The notes: generated by a model not told the origin, from the letters alone. DNA of 64,000 bases from Azolla caroliniana (GCA_043228905.1 JBHGNT010000011.1:3534001-3598000); one strand, 5' to 3'; shown: positions 41,980-52,448, numbered from the stretch's first letter. Made by a program: numbers and translations.

Positions 41980-42394
41980 AGAAAGATATTTATTATATGA
42001 AGAGAATATACAACGGTGGCTAAAAGGCTTAAGACTGGCGTTGAACCAATTTGGTTCAACATAATGCCTAGTGCCCTCTTTTATAGTGTTTTCAGGAGTA
42101 ATCCTGAAGCTTCTAGAATGTTCCAGAGAAATCTGGAATATACACTAATTTCCTATAATAAAATGTAAATGAAAATAATATCCTACGTATTACAATAGAT
42201 GTTCTAATGGTCAAGAGCTCGACCCATATAATCTAAGGTCATGGGTTCGAGTCTTGCCATATCATGACACTAATTTCCTATAATAAAATGTAAATGAAAA
42301 TAATATCCTACGTATTACAATAGATGTTCTAATGGTCAAGAGCTCGACCCATATAATCTAAGGTCATGGGTTCGAGTCTTGCCATATCATGACA
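41836..42394 (-). repeat. RLG-7 5' LTR
   Basis: 559 bp, virtually the same as 36474-37034, including the palindrome (42040-42060), the minus-strand TATAAAAG at about 42078-42085, and the duplicated tRNA-like module. Confidence 0.93.
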
Positions 42395-43504
42395 ACAAGA
42401 CGATTGAAGGCTGGAAGCAACAGAAGTCGGAATTGACTCCCTAGTCAACCCCGACTACCATCGACTTAATGCCAAGTGAGTCGTCATCGACAACTGTAAG
42501 GAGATAGTTGGCTGATAGAGCCGAATCCGAGTCGATCGACTCGGAGAGACCGACTGACTATGAGTCAGAGTCGGCAAAGTTGCAAAGGTCAATTGATGAA
42601 TGTGAGTTGGAATTACCCAACTAGGAGAGGCCGATTGACGAGCAGAATCCTGAGCAGGGAGGAGTTGGCAGAGACGTCGGAAAGAGAGCCAACAACGAGT
42701 GGAAGAAGATACCCATTGAGAGAAAGGAAAGCACCGACTACATACGCCAATCAATACATCCTCTTGACTGATGAAGGTGAACCGGAGTGTTACGAAGAAG
42801 CCATTGCCGATGAGCACAGAGAGAAATGGCTGAGCGCGATGCAAGATGAGATGAAATCCTTGCACGAGAACTACACCTACGACCTAGTAGAGCTGCCGAA
42901 AGGTAAGAGAGCACTTAGGAATAAGTGGGTCTATAAGGTGAAGACTAGAGAAGCTGATAGTGAGCCCAGGTATAAAGCCCGTATAGTGGTGAAGGGTTTC
43001 CAACATAAGAAGGGCGTTGACTTTGACGAAATATTCGCTCTAGTCCTTAAGATGACATCCATCCGAACTGTTCTGAGCATAGCGGCCAGCATGGACTTGG
43101 CGATCGAATAGTTCGATGTCAAAACCACATTTTTGCATGGGGAGCTAGAAGAAGAAATCTATATGCAGCAACCTGAAGGCTTTGAGGAGAAAGGGAAAGA
43201 GAATCTGGTGTGTCGACTGAAGAAAAGCTTGTATGGTTTGAAACAAGCTCCACGCCAATGGTACAAGAAATTCTAGTCCTTCATGATGGAACACTGGTTC
43301 CAGAAAACACAAGCCGATCACTATGTGTTCGTCAAAAGGTACGAAGAAGGAGACTTCTTGATTCTCTTGCTATATGTCAATGACATGTTGATAGTTAGTC
43401 AAGATACAAGGAAGATTGGAAGCTTGAAGAAAGCTCTCAGCAAATCATTTGCCATGAAAGACCTTGGACCGGCTAATCAGATCTTAGGAATGCACATAGT
43501 TTGA
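42395..43504 (+). pseudogene. RLC-6 reverse transcriptase
   Basis: After a hydrophilic linker, the frame 42560-43111 carries YEEAIADEHREKWLSAMQDEM, NKWVYKVKTRE and DFDEIFALVLKM. A TAG near 43108 follows, then [24 protein letters not shown] and [12 protein letters not shown], another TAG near 43274, and LLYVNDMLIV. The canonical YVDD is therefore YVND, loss of a catalytic Asp. The frame stops after NQILGMHIV. Confidence 0.88.
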
Positions 43505-43545
43505 GACAAAACTCAAAAGGTGCTATGGTTGTCAAATAGAAGTAT

Positions 43546-44349
43546 GTGATGAAGATCCTAGAGAGATTTAACATGTCAGATGCAAAGACAGTCAGCTCAG
43601 TGTTGCGGAGAAATTGTAGATTGAATGCGAAGCAGTGCCCGAAAGGGGAGAAGGAAAAAGCCGAGATGAGGAAGGTTCCATATTCCTCGGCCGTTGGCAG
43701 TCTAATGTATGCTATGGTTTGTACGAGACCAGACATAGCATTTGCTGTAGGAGCAGTAAGCCGATACATGAGTAATCCAGGGAGAGAACACTGGGCAGTA
43801 GTGAAGTGGATACTCAGGTACTTAAAGGGCACCTCAGCGGTATGCCTAAGGTATGGTGTCGGAAAACCTGTGCTGGAAGGTTTTACCGACTCGGACATGT
43901 CGGGAGATGTCGACTCAAGTCGATCCACGTTAGGGTACGTGATGACCTATGCAGGGGGAGCAGTGTCGTGGCAATCACAACTGCAGAAGTTTGTAGCTTT
44001 GTCGACTATAGAGGTAGAGTATATGGCAGCAGTAAAGGCCGACAAAGAGATGATCTGGATGAGAAGTTTTCTCACCGAATTAGGGATGAAGCAAAAGGAA
44101 CTCTTGCTTCACTATGATAGCCAGAGTGCCATACATCTTGCCAAGAATGCTGCATACCACTCCCAGACCAAGCATATACAGAGAAGGTATCACTGGTTGC
44201 GGGAGAGAGTCGAAGAAGGAGAGTTTTCCTTGGTGAAGATCCATACAGATGACAATGGATCCGACATACTGATGAAGAACCTACCTATGGACAGACTTAG
44301 AGTTTGTCGACAAAAGACAGGACTGACTGACTTCCTCCCACAGGAGTGA
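43546..44349 (+). pseudogene. RLC-6 RT C-terminus and RNase H
   Basis: 267 codons: VPYSSAVGSLMYAMVCTRPDIAFAVGAVSRYMSNPG, LRYLKGTSAVCLRYG, TDSDMSGDVDSSRSTLGYV, EVEYMAAVKADKEMIWMRSFL, DSQSAIHLAKNAAYHSQTKHI and DILMKNLPMDRL. It ends at a normal stop just before the polypurine tract and is the best-preserved part of this element. Confidence 0.88.
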
Positions 44350-44361
44350 AGGGGGGGAGTT

Positions 44362-44672
44362 TGTTGGGAATATGTCCCTCCAGTGGGAGGAGGAACCGAC
44401 TGTCCAGAAGTTGCTGACAGTTGATGACTACGAGGAGCCGACTGATTGGACCAAGGAGTGCCAACAGTCGAAGACAGGGAAGATCCGACTGTTCGGAAAG
44501 ACGATAGTTGAAGAGTCGAAAACAGTGAGTCGACTGTTTGATAGTTCGACTATTATTATTATAGCAATAATAATAATGACACGTAGCAGAGGCTACATTT
44601 GTAAATAACCCATATAGTGTATAAGTATAAATACACTTAGGGCAAAACGAGTTTAATAGGAAAAAACAGAGA
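44362..44672 (+). repeat. RLC-6 3' LTR, truncated
   Basis: Matches the first ~310 bp of the 5' LTR and stops at AAAAAACAGAGAGG. RLC-5 sequence follows directly, without the second half of the LTR or a target duplication. Confidence 0.9.
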
Positions 44673-45259
44673 GGCTTCTGTGGTCGATAGAGCCGTGCAC
44701 TCTTGAAGTTTTAACCTCCATGATATCGCACCGCCACCATAGGTGAAGATGTAACCTGATGTCGATTTCAGATTGTCCGTATTCCCGGCATAGTCGGAAT
44801 TGGTGTAGCCTTCGACTTTGGCTGAGGTTGTCAGTCTGAAAGTCAGCTGTGTATCTTCGGTCCCTCTCAGGTACCTGAAGATGTGCTTGACGGTCTCCCA
44901 ATGCTTCCGTCCTGGGTTTGACATGTACCGGTTGACCACTCCTACGACATACACTAGGTTGGGTCGGGTCGCCACCATTGCGTACATGATACTTCCTACG
45001 GCCGATACGTATGGGCATATTTCCATTAAGCTCTCTCTCCTTTTCCATTGAAGGAGAGTCTCTGTCCGATATTCGGATCGACGTCGAAAGCGGTGTTGGT
45101 GTTGGCTTCACATTCTCCATATTGAAGCGCTTCAGCACCTTCCGGATATAGTCGGACTGGGAGAGTTAGAGAGTCTTGGTCATCCAATTTTGCTCGATCC
45201 TCATGCCCAATATGTGACGGGCTTGTCCGAGTTCCTTCATCACGAACTTGTCATGAAGG
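44673..45259 (-). pseudogene. RLC-5 RT C-terminus and RNase H start
   Basis: Minus strand. Motifs include FGYSP-like VLKRFNMENVKPTPTPL, PYVSAVGSIMYAMVATRPNLVYVVGVVNRYMSNPG, DYAGNTDNLKSTSGYIF and ALSTTEA, where it is cut off by the junction with RLC-6. Frame breaks occur near 45026 and 45165. RLG-8 is inserted at 45260. Confidence 0.85.
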
Positions 45260-45986
45260 TGTGAAAGTGTTTTTAGAATCTAAGCCATTGAACATTAGGA
45301 GAATATAAAGTATAGATAATTCACCTTTTGAGGATAAGAACACGAACTAAGACCTTAGGGAAGAAGTCAAAAGTAAAAGTACGAGACCAAGAGAAAAGTA
45401 AAAAGAGAAAACGCAGACTATAAAAAACAGTAAAAATAGAATGGTCATAACTCCCTCGTTGTTTATCCAAATATCACGTTTAAATATGGATTAGAAAGCT
45501 TGTAAAAAGAGCTTTCTATAGCTTTTTAAATCGCTTAATTTGGATTTCGGATGAGGGAGATATGACGATTAGAAGGTCGATGTGTCATAGCTAAAAATAG
45601 GAAGATAAAAAGCTTCTAAAAATAGCATGAACGTAGATAAGAAGAGGAAGGTTATAAAAGAAGAAGTGATATTAGTGAGGAGGGGCTAAGAGTGAAGGCC
45701 AAAGAGTGGATGAGGAGTGTTAGGAAGAAGTGTCTTAGAAGAGGAAGGTCTTTGGTTTTAGTTCAATGTGGAGTTTGTCTCCTTTGTATTCTCTTGATGT
45801 TGGAATATCAGAACATTCTTATTTCTTGCTCGCTTTCTCTATCTTTTTTCTTAGTTTCTTGAGTTATACTCTCTAATCATAATTACCTAGAGCTATATAA
45901 TATATTATGATTTTCAACTCCATCTAATCGGTTTGGTCAAGCCCTCATATAGTGTATAACTATCTATTATCTTATACACCCTATCA
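45260..45986 (+). repeat. RLG-8 5' LTR
   Basis: 727 bp, TGTGAAAGTG...CACCCTATCA. AT-rich, with TATATAATATATTATG near 45894. Confidence 0.92.
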
Positions 45987-46073
45987 TTTTGGCGCTCCAG
46001 GGAGGGTCGATCCTTTCCGTATAGGAAGAGAAGTTATCATTTAATTGTGTTACTATATTACATTAACTTAGCT

Positions 46074-47687
46074 ATGCAATTTGCATTTTCGGGTGAAAGA
46101 ACACAAGATGCTGGTGCCTTTTTGGCATGCTTTGAGCATCATGCCATATCTATTGGACGCATCACCGACAACGAAAAGTTGCCCTTGTTGGTAGCTACAT
46201 TCTATGGTCGTGCTCGAGATTGGTATGACTCTCTTCCGCAAAATGAACAAGGAGAATATCAATTATTGGTGCATCAATTTCGTACAAGATATATTCAATG
46301 GAAAAGTGCAACTGAGGTAAGGGAGGAGCTTTTTCAACTAAAGATGGAATCACCTTTTGGTTTTTTAGAGTATGAACGAAATTTCCAAGAATTGTGGACG
46401 ACGTGGATTCGTCTTCGTGGTGGCACCGAAGACGAGTGGTTTAAGATAGAACAATTTAAGGTGGGCCTTGATATGCATTTCCGTTTGGAGGCAAGCTTGA
46501 AGGATCCAACGACTTTTCAAGCTCTTCTCCAAGTTTGTCAAGATTATGATCGACAAGTGAAGATGATGAGTTCCATGGGGGATCCCCAAATGACGGCTTT
46601 GGGTGCAAATTTGATGCCTCGTGCCAACTTTCAAGCCTTATCTTCAATTGTGCATGGTGGACAAGTGTTTCCAAATGTGTATACCACCACAACAATAAAC
46701 CCAACAAGTATATCTCAAGAAGTGGAACAAGTGAAGAGTGAACAAGATACAATGGCGTTGGTGAATCGGCGCTTTGATGAAGTGATGGCCCACTTGCAAC
46801 AATCCCAAGCAATTCGCAACACTATTCCCGATGGTGGTGGCTCTAGAGGGCATCAAGGTGTAATTTGTTATTCTTGTCAAGAGGAGGGACACATCTCAAC
46901 AAGATGTCCTCATCGACAACAAAGAGGCATGGGAAGAGGCATTTATCAAGTGCAAAGGAATGGACAACGACCTAACAACAATGAAGTCGAAGGAAACGTA
47001 ACACTCCCTATGGCTCAGGTTCCTACAATTCCTCATAATGTGAATCTTCTTAATTTTATTGATGATAGTGATAGTGCTTGTGAAGTAGCTCTTGTGAAAA
47101 GGACAAGAGCCTCGCAAAAGGAGAAAGAAGTTGAAGGAGAATCTAGTGACTCAAGACAAAAGAAGAAGTCTAAGGAGAATGAGAAAGAGGACAAATTGAG
47201 AAGGAGACACTCTAGAAGGAAGATAAAGATGGAGGATATTCCTATGGGAGAAGGTGTAGAATCTTTCAATCGGAAGCATGAATTGATATCGAGTGGACCA
47301 AGGATAACATGGCCGCAACTTCTCCAATTATCATCCACATTACAAAATGAGTGGGGGAGGCTTGTGAGTATTTGCCAAAGTCAAAAGACCGTGCATTACG
47401 TGGGGATCATGCGAGTAGAAGATCGAAAGGACATACGTCCAATCATCCCTGTCTCCATCAAAGGGGTTCACATCAAAGATGCCTTGGGTGATAGTGGTGC
47501 TAGGGTAAGCTTGATTTCTGAATTTGTAGTAAACAAAGTAGGAATTCCTATTAGTAGGTCATCTTCAACAAGGGTGGTTGTAGTAGATAGTGGAGTGGTG
47601 CATTGCACAAGCATAGTGGAGGATGTGTTCATCAAGTGTTTTGGAATAAGAGTTCAACGCATGGTTACAAGAAAGTTCCAATTATAA
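46074..47687 (+). CDS. RLG-8 Gag-protease
   Basis: The open frame reaches upstream to 46047, but its first ATG is at 46074. Gag has the gypsy capsid pattern (LACFEHHAISIGRITDNEKLPLLVATFYGRARDWYDSL, LVHQFRTRYI, FLEYERNFQELWTTW). A CCHC knuckle CYSCQEEGHISTRC lies near residue 274 counted from 46047. A basic Lys/Arg/Glu-rich linker follows, then an aspartic-protease-like domain around residue 480 (IKGVHIKDALGDSGARVSLI). The frame ends at the point where pol would continue. It could make particles and be mobilised by a related autonomous element. Confidence 0.85.
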   Translation: MQFAFSGERTQDAGAFLACFEHHAISIGRITDNEKLPLLVATFYGRARDWYDSLPQNEQGEYQLLVHQFRTRYIQWKSATEVREELFQLKMESPFGFLEYERNFQELWTTWIRLRGGTEDEWFKIEQFKVGLDMHFRLEASLKDPTTFQALLQVCQDYDRQVKMMSSMGDPQMTALGANLMPRANFQALSSIVHGGQVFPNVYTTTTINPTSISQEVEQVKSEQDTMALVNRRFDEVMAHLQQSQAIRNTIPDGGGSRGHQGVICYSCQEEGHISTRCPHRQQRGMGRGIYQVQRNGQRPNNNEVEGNVTLPMAQVPTIPHNVNLLNFIDDSDSACEVALVKRTRASQKEKEVEGESSDSRQKKKSKENEKEDKLRRRHSRRKIKMEDIPMGEGVESFNRKHELISSGPRITWPQLLQLSSTLQNEWGRLVSICQSQKTVHYVGIMRVEDRKDIRPIIPVSIKGVHIKDALGDSGARVSLISEFVVNKVGIPISRSSSTRVVVVDSGVVHCTSIVEDVFIKCFGIRVQRMVTRKFQL

Positions 47688-47688
47688 G

Positions 47689-48066
47689 ATGGAAGATTTG
47701 AGGTGTGTGTCACCTATAGTTTTGGTTCCAAAGAAGAATGAGATCAATTTCAAACCCTTGAATGATTCGACCAAACGAGATGAATTTTCACTTCCTTCTC
47801 GAGATGAGATTGTCGATAAAATGGTTGTTTATACAAAACAAGGTAGTGTGAACAATATGTTGTGCCAAAAAGGATTTCATGTGGATGATTCAAAGATTAA
47901 CATAATTACAAAGATGACAATTCCGACAAGTCTTGAAGCTTTGAAAGTATTTGTGCAAAAGGTGCGCTCGCTCGAAAGATTCATTTATATGTTGACATGC
48001 TTACTGCTATCAAGAGTGATGTATCCCATGGCCCTACTAGTCTTTGGAGAGTTAACGAAGACATAA
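47689..48066 (+). pseudogene. RLG-8 pol remnants
   Basis: CVSPIVLVPKKN..INFKPLNDSTKRDEFSLPSRDEIVDK is the start of a gypsy RT. GFHVDDSKINIITKMTIPTSLEALKVFVQKVRSLERFI is the post-RT connection segment. These two regions, normally over 100 residues apart, are directly joined, so the catalytic part of RT is deleted. Confidence 0.8.
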
Positions 48067-48323
48067 TGATTGTGGTAACCTCTTTCTTTGTGTTGACAAG
48101 GAGAAAGATGATGATGGAATTGTCAATGTGTGTGTGGGTGTGTCTAGGAGTGTGAGGTTTTTCCTACCGACTAGCGGGGGTTTTACTCACATAGTTTGTT
48201 TCTTTTTCTTCTCTCCTTCTTTGTCTATAGCCTACCATAAGGCGAAGGAGTTTTTTTTATTCTTTTTATCTTCGGCTCACCATAAATGGTTCGCTCAACA
48301 AGCAAGGGGGGGGGGGGGCTAAA

Positions 48324-49069
48324 TGTGAAAGTGTTTTTAGAATCTAAGCCATTGAACATTAGGAGAATATAAAGTATAGATAATTCACCTTTTGAGGACA
48401 AGAACACGAACTAAGACCTTAGGGAAGAAGTCAAAAGTAAAAGTACGAGACCAAGAGAAAAGTAAAAAGAGAAAACGCAGACTATAAAAACAGTAAAAAT
48501 AGAATGGTCATAACTCCCTCGTTGTTTATCCAAATATCACGTTTAAATATGGATTAGAAAGCTTGTAAAAAGAGCTTTCTATAGCTTTTTAAATCGCTTA
48601 ATTTGGATATCGGATGAGGGAGATATGACGATTAGAAGGTCGATGTGTCATAGCTAAAAATAGGAAGATAAAAAGCTTCTAAAAATAGCATGAACGTAGA
48701 TAAGAAGAGGAAGGTTATAAAAGAAGAAGTGATATTAGTGAGGAGGGGCTAAGAGTGAAGGCCAAAGAGTGGATGAGGAGTGTTAGGAAGAAGTGTCTTT
48801 GTGGAAGAGGAAGTGTCTTAGAAGAGGAAGGTCTTTGGTTTTAGTTCAATGTGGAGTTTGTCTCCTTTGTATTCTCTTGATGTTGGAATATCAGAACATT
48901 CTTATTTCTTGCTCGCTTTCTCTATCTTTTTTCTTAGTTTCTTGAGTTATACTCTCTAATCATAATTACCTAGAGCTATATAATATATTATGATTTTCAA
49001 CTCCATCTAATCGGTTTGGTCAAGCCCTCATATAGTGTATAACTATCTATTATCTTATACACCCTATCA
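48324..49069 (+). repeat. RLG-8 3' LTR
   Basis: 746 bp, matching the 5' LTR except for about two substitutions, a 1-bp indel and an extra ~20 bp (GTGTCTT...GAAGAGGAAGTGTCTTAGAAG duplication around 48798-48817). Confidence 0.92.
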
Positions 49070-49074
49070 GAAGG

Positions 49075-49740
49075 CTCCGCTCTCTGCTTGATTGCTTCCT
49101 GCAATCAGCATGTTGTCGACGTATAGGATCAGATAAATCCTAGTCTCGTCGGCCAGTTGCCGAATATACATGCATGGGTCAGAGTCATGTTGGCGGTATC
49201 CAAGCTGCCTGATGTAGGAGTCAAACTTTTGGTTTCAAGCCATATAGAATTTTCTTTAACCGACATACGAGGTAACTGTCCTCCCCCGTTGCCGTGAAGC
49301 ATGCTGGTTGAGACATGTAAATGTCTTCTTCCAGATCTCTGTGTAGGAATGCCGTCTTTACATCCAGCTGCTCTAGCTCTAGGTCTTCTGCCGCCACAAC
49401 TCCTAGTAAATGTCGGAGGGTGGTCATCTTGACTACTGGTGAGAATATCTCGTTGTAGTCGACCCCGTATTCTTGTTTAAATCCCTTCGCGATGAGCCGA
49501 GCTTTGTACTTGGGTTTTCTGAGTTGGATACATATTTGTATCGGAAAACCCATTTGCAGGGTAGCAGCTTCCTTCTAGTTGGTAGTTCAACCAACACCCA
49601 TGTCTGATTCTTGTGAATCGAGTCCATTTCAGATTTCATGGCTTGTAGCCATGTGTCAACATCCGTTGCGGCCTTAACTTCTTCATAAGTGCTTGGTTCG
49701 CCTGCATCAGTGTAGTTGACATAGTCGAGGCTCGGTTGAA
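49075..49740 (-). pseudogene. RLC-5 reverse transcriptase, N-terminal and catalytic region
   Basis: Minus strand: KSEMDSIHKNQTWVLVELPTRRKLLPCKWVF, KARLIAKGFKQEYGVDYNEIFSPVVKMTTLRHLLGVVAAEDLELEQLDVKTAFLHRDLEEDIYMSQP and CRLKKILYGLK. The active site reads YVDN in place of YVDD (near 49113-49124). Frameshifts occur near 49433-49553 and 49221. Confidence 0.85.
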
Positions 49741-49762
49741 AACATTCTGTTGGCCTTCGAGC

Positions 49763-50418
49763 TCATCCAGATCTCCTGGGTGCCGAGATAAGTGGTTCGG
49801 ATTCTTCGATCAACTCGGTTGGGCGATTGGTATTTGTTGAACCATTTGTGTCAAGAGTCTTGTTAGGTGACCTGCCCCCAAGTCGGGATTTCAGTGGTGT
49901 CACGTTGTCCTCCCATAGGGACTTTGTCGACTCGGTTCTGTTTCCTACTCGCATCTTGTTGACTTTGCCTGCTTCGACTTTTGTCAAATCGGCTCTGTCG
50001 TTGATGGCTTTGTCTTTGAGTTTGACTAGTGGACTTCCTACCAATTCGGAGTCGGCAGGTATGTTGTCGTCTTGTTCGAGTTCGATTGTTTGTCGAATCT
50101 CTGAGTTGGCCTGGTGGGTCGGTCCTTCTACGACGTCTCTGTCGTCTTGGAATGATACCTTTTAAAAACAACTATTTTCGGCAGGTTCCGCTAAGAGAAG
50201 ATAGAGTCTTCATTGAAGACTACGTCATTGCTCCGAATCAGTTTCCGATTCTTAGGGTCCCATAGCCTATAGCCGAATTGCCCATCGGTTCCATAACCGA
50301 GAAATATGCATTTCATTGCATGGGGTGCCAATTTTGTCCTTTTATCCCTAGGGATGAACGAGTAGGCTTCGCATCCGAATATATGGAGCCATCGTAGGTT
50401 GGCTGTTTGCCTGACCAT
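49763..50418 (-). pseudogene. RLC-5 integrase C-terminus and linker
   Basis: 50191-50418 has LRWLHIFGCEAYSFIPRDKRTKLAPHAMKCIFLGYG and GYRLWDPKNRKLIRSNDVVFNE, the conserved tail after the copia integrase core. A hydrophilic linker follows at 49763-50044. Frames are broken between them. Confidence 0.8.
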
Positions 50419-50954
50419 AGTGCCTGTGGCACTTTGAGCCTAATTTCTCTCGACGGTGCTAGATTTATCAGGTATACTGCCGTTTGCAATGCTTCTGCCC
50501 AGAAATCCAGCTTCATTCTGGCTTGGTGAAGCATTGCCGTCACCCTCTCCTGGATCGTTTTGTTGATCCGTTCTACCACTCCATTTTGCATGGGTGTGTA
50601 TCGAACGAACAATCTTTTGATGTCGGATCCCTTTGTTGGACATGTACTATTTGAAGGCTCTGGAGGTGTACTCACCTCCATTGTTGGATCTGAGTGTCTT
50701 CACTCTGTGTCCCGACTGGTTCTCCACTTCAGATATCCACCGAGTGAAGACCTCGAGCGCTTCGTCTTTGAACTTGATCGAGTAGGCCCAAACCTTCGTC
50801 TACAAAGGTGATGAAGTATCGGGAGCCTCCTAGTGATTGTTTTGGCATGGGCCCAGATATATTTGTGTGCATGAGCTCTAGGGGCTGTCGTACCATCTCG
50901 TAGTGGAGAGTGTGTGGACTTCGGGTCTGTTTCCCGTATCAACAATGCTCGCAA
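50313..50954 (-). pseudogene. RLC-5 integrase core
   Basis: Recognisable as RYTPMQNGVVERINKTIQERVTAMLHQARMKLDFWAEAL with the catalytic Glu. Upstream parts (50700-50954) are heavily frameshifted, with fragments of the HTDICG-FVDDYSR and RSDNGGE regions read only by switching frames. Confidence 0.75.
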
Positions 50955-51121
50955 AAATCCGTCTTCGCTTGGAGTTTTGGGATGTAGCCTACCGCCATCA
51001 ATCGATCAAGTCTGGCTTGAGACATGTGATTGAGTCGGCCATGCCATAAGTTTGGGTCGGTCTTTTCGGCTAAAGTCACGACCCCTTCTGGATTGATCGC
51101 CATTAATGGGTACAGGTTGTT

Positions 51122-52354
51122 TTACTTGTGCCCGGCTCCTATCTTCAGGTTTCCTCGACTGATCATCCATACCGACTCACTTAGAGTCGTTTTGTACCCC
51201 TCTCCGGCTAGCATGCCAATGGAGACCAGACTCCTTTTCAGATTAGGTACATGCCGAACTCGGTGTGTTGCCATTTGGCAATTGGATGGGAACCTCTCCG
51301 GTCCATGCAATTCTGCACTCCTGCCCATTTCCTAGACGGACTGTGTTGAATAGTCCGAAAAGCATTGAATGTTGGGGGTCACATGGAATGTGGCACTAGA
51401 ATCCAGTAGCCACGTGTGTGCATCTTGTGCACTATAGAGGACTTCTCTGATCATTGAATCCTCTAAGGAGAGAACTTCTCCTGATCGGGAGTCGGCAATG
51501 TTGATTTGGTTGCCAACTGAAGAGTGATCCGAGTTGGGTCATCCTCGATTTCGCTCGGATCTCCGACCACTCTCTTTCCTCTTGATTGACCAATAGTCGG
51601 AAACATTGTGGCCAAAGTTTCTGCAGTGTGTGCAGAATTCTCCTAATCGACCCATTCTTGACTTCGACTGTTGTTGGTCTCCCCTCGTTTTTGATCAATT
51701 GGTATTACGATCGGTTATGTTGGCTTGGTCTCTCGTACGACTCGGTCGAGTGATGGGCTTTTGCCGATTCATCGATGGTAAGTCCCATCAATTTTCGTCG
51801 AATGTCCTCGGTGACGACTTGGCCTATCGTCTCATCCAGATTTAGGATCGGTCGACTATTGGCATATGTCGTACAGAATACCGCCCAACTCGCCGACAAG
51901 CTTGATAGGAGGGCAAGGGCTTTCACTTCTTCTTTGAAGTTGATTCCTTGTGAGGAGAGTTCTGACAACACCCGATTGAAGGTGTTGATGTGGGAGGTAG
52001 CCGGATCAGTCTCTCTCATCTTCATGTTGAACAATTGTTTGATCAAAATCAGTTTTGAAGATGAGGACTTTTTCTCGTACACGGCTTGTAGTTTCTCCCA
52101 TAATGAGAACGTTGTCATCTCTTTCGCCATGCTGAAGTAGAAATTTCGGCTAGGTGCATTTGAATGGTGGATCATGCGATTTCGTTCGTTGATCTCTACT
52201 CATCGGCTGAAATTGAAGCAAGCTTTTCAGAGTGTCGAATGGCCTCAACTTGTCTTCTAATAATCAGTACATCCTACATCATCTCCTTCCATAGGGCAAA
52301 GTTTTTGTTGTCGAATTTTCGGATCTCAACTCTTGTACCGGATGTTGATGCCAT
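51122..52354 (-). pseudogene. RLC-5 gag, protease and pre-integrase remnants
   Basis: ATG at 52352-52354 begins MASTSGTRVEIRKFDNKNFALWKEMM, then a stop. The frame 51705-52175 has AKEMTTFSLWEKLQAVYEKKSSSSKLILIKQLFNMKM and GQVVTEDIRRKLM, typical UBN2 Gag. A zinc knuckle near 51560-51610 reads CTHCRNFGHNVSDY, with the last Cys changed to Tyr. A degraded protease and pre-integrase (KIGAGHK..LYPLMAINPEG-type) follow to 51122. Confidence 0.8.
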
Positions 52355-52448
52355 GATTCTTTCAGAAGTGAGATTTACTAACTTGGTTTTTCTTTCAGCC
52401 TTTTCTGTGTTCTATTGCCGCTGAGCAGCAGATTGCTCTGATACCAGT

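Larger units (their letters stand above)
36474..42394 (-). mobile_element. RLG-7: intact Ty3/gypsy chromovirus inserted in RLC-6
   Basis: Complete minus-strand element with LTRs at 36474-37034 and 41836-42394 and a perfect target duplication ACAAG at 36469-36473 and 42395-42399. The LTRs appear almost identical, apart from microsatellite length. Gag (40611-41762) and pol (37027-40584) are both fully open, with every catalytic motif present. It lacks a TGG-type tRNA primer site. The sequence next to the 5' LTR is instead complementary to its own transcript start. This is the youngest-looking and only potentially autonomous element here. Confidence 0.95.
33530..44672 (+). mobile_element. RLC-6: Ty1/copia retrotransposon carrying RLG-7
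   Basis: Plus-strand element. The 5' LTR is 33530-34164, the primer site TTGGTATCAGAGC is at about 34167-34179, and gag starts at 34193. Protease and integrase lie before RLG-7 (36474-42394), and RT and RNase H after it. The polypurine tract GAAGGGGGGGAGT is at 44349-44360 and a truncated 3' LTR at 44362-44672. Stops occur in gag, protease, integrase and RT, and the RT catalytic motif is altered. The LTRs differ by several percent by eye, so it is among the older insertions. Confidence 0.9.
45260..49069 (+). mobile_element. RLG-8: young, internally deleted Ty3/gypsy-type element
   Basis: Plus-strand element with LTRs at 45260-45986 and 48324-49069 and a perfect target duplication GAAGG at 45255-45259 and 49070-49074. 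The region after the 5' LTR reads TTTTGGCGCTCCAGG, like the GGCGCC-type primer sites of some plant gypsy elements. The polypurine tract before the 3' LTR is AAGG followed by a long G run (48304-48318). One open gag-protease frame survives. RT is reduced to short remnants, and RNase H and integrase are absent. The LTRs differ by only a few bases plus a 20-bp duplication. Confidence 0.9.
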
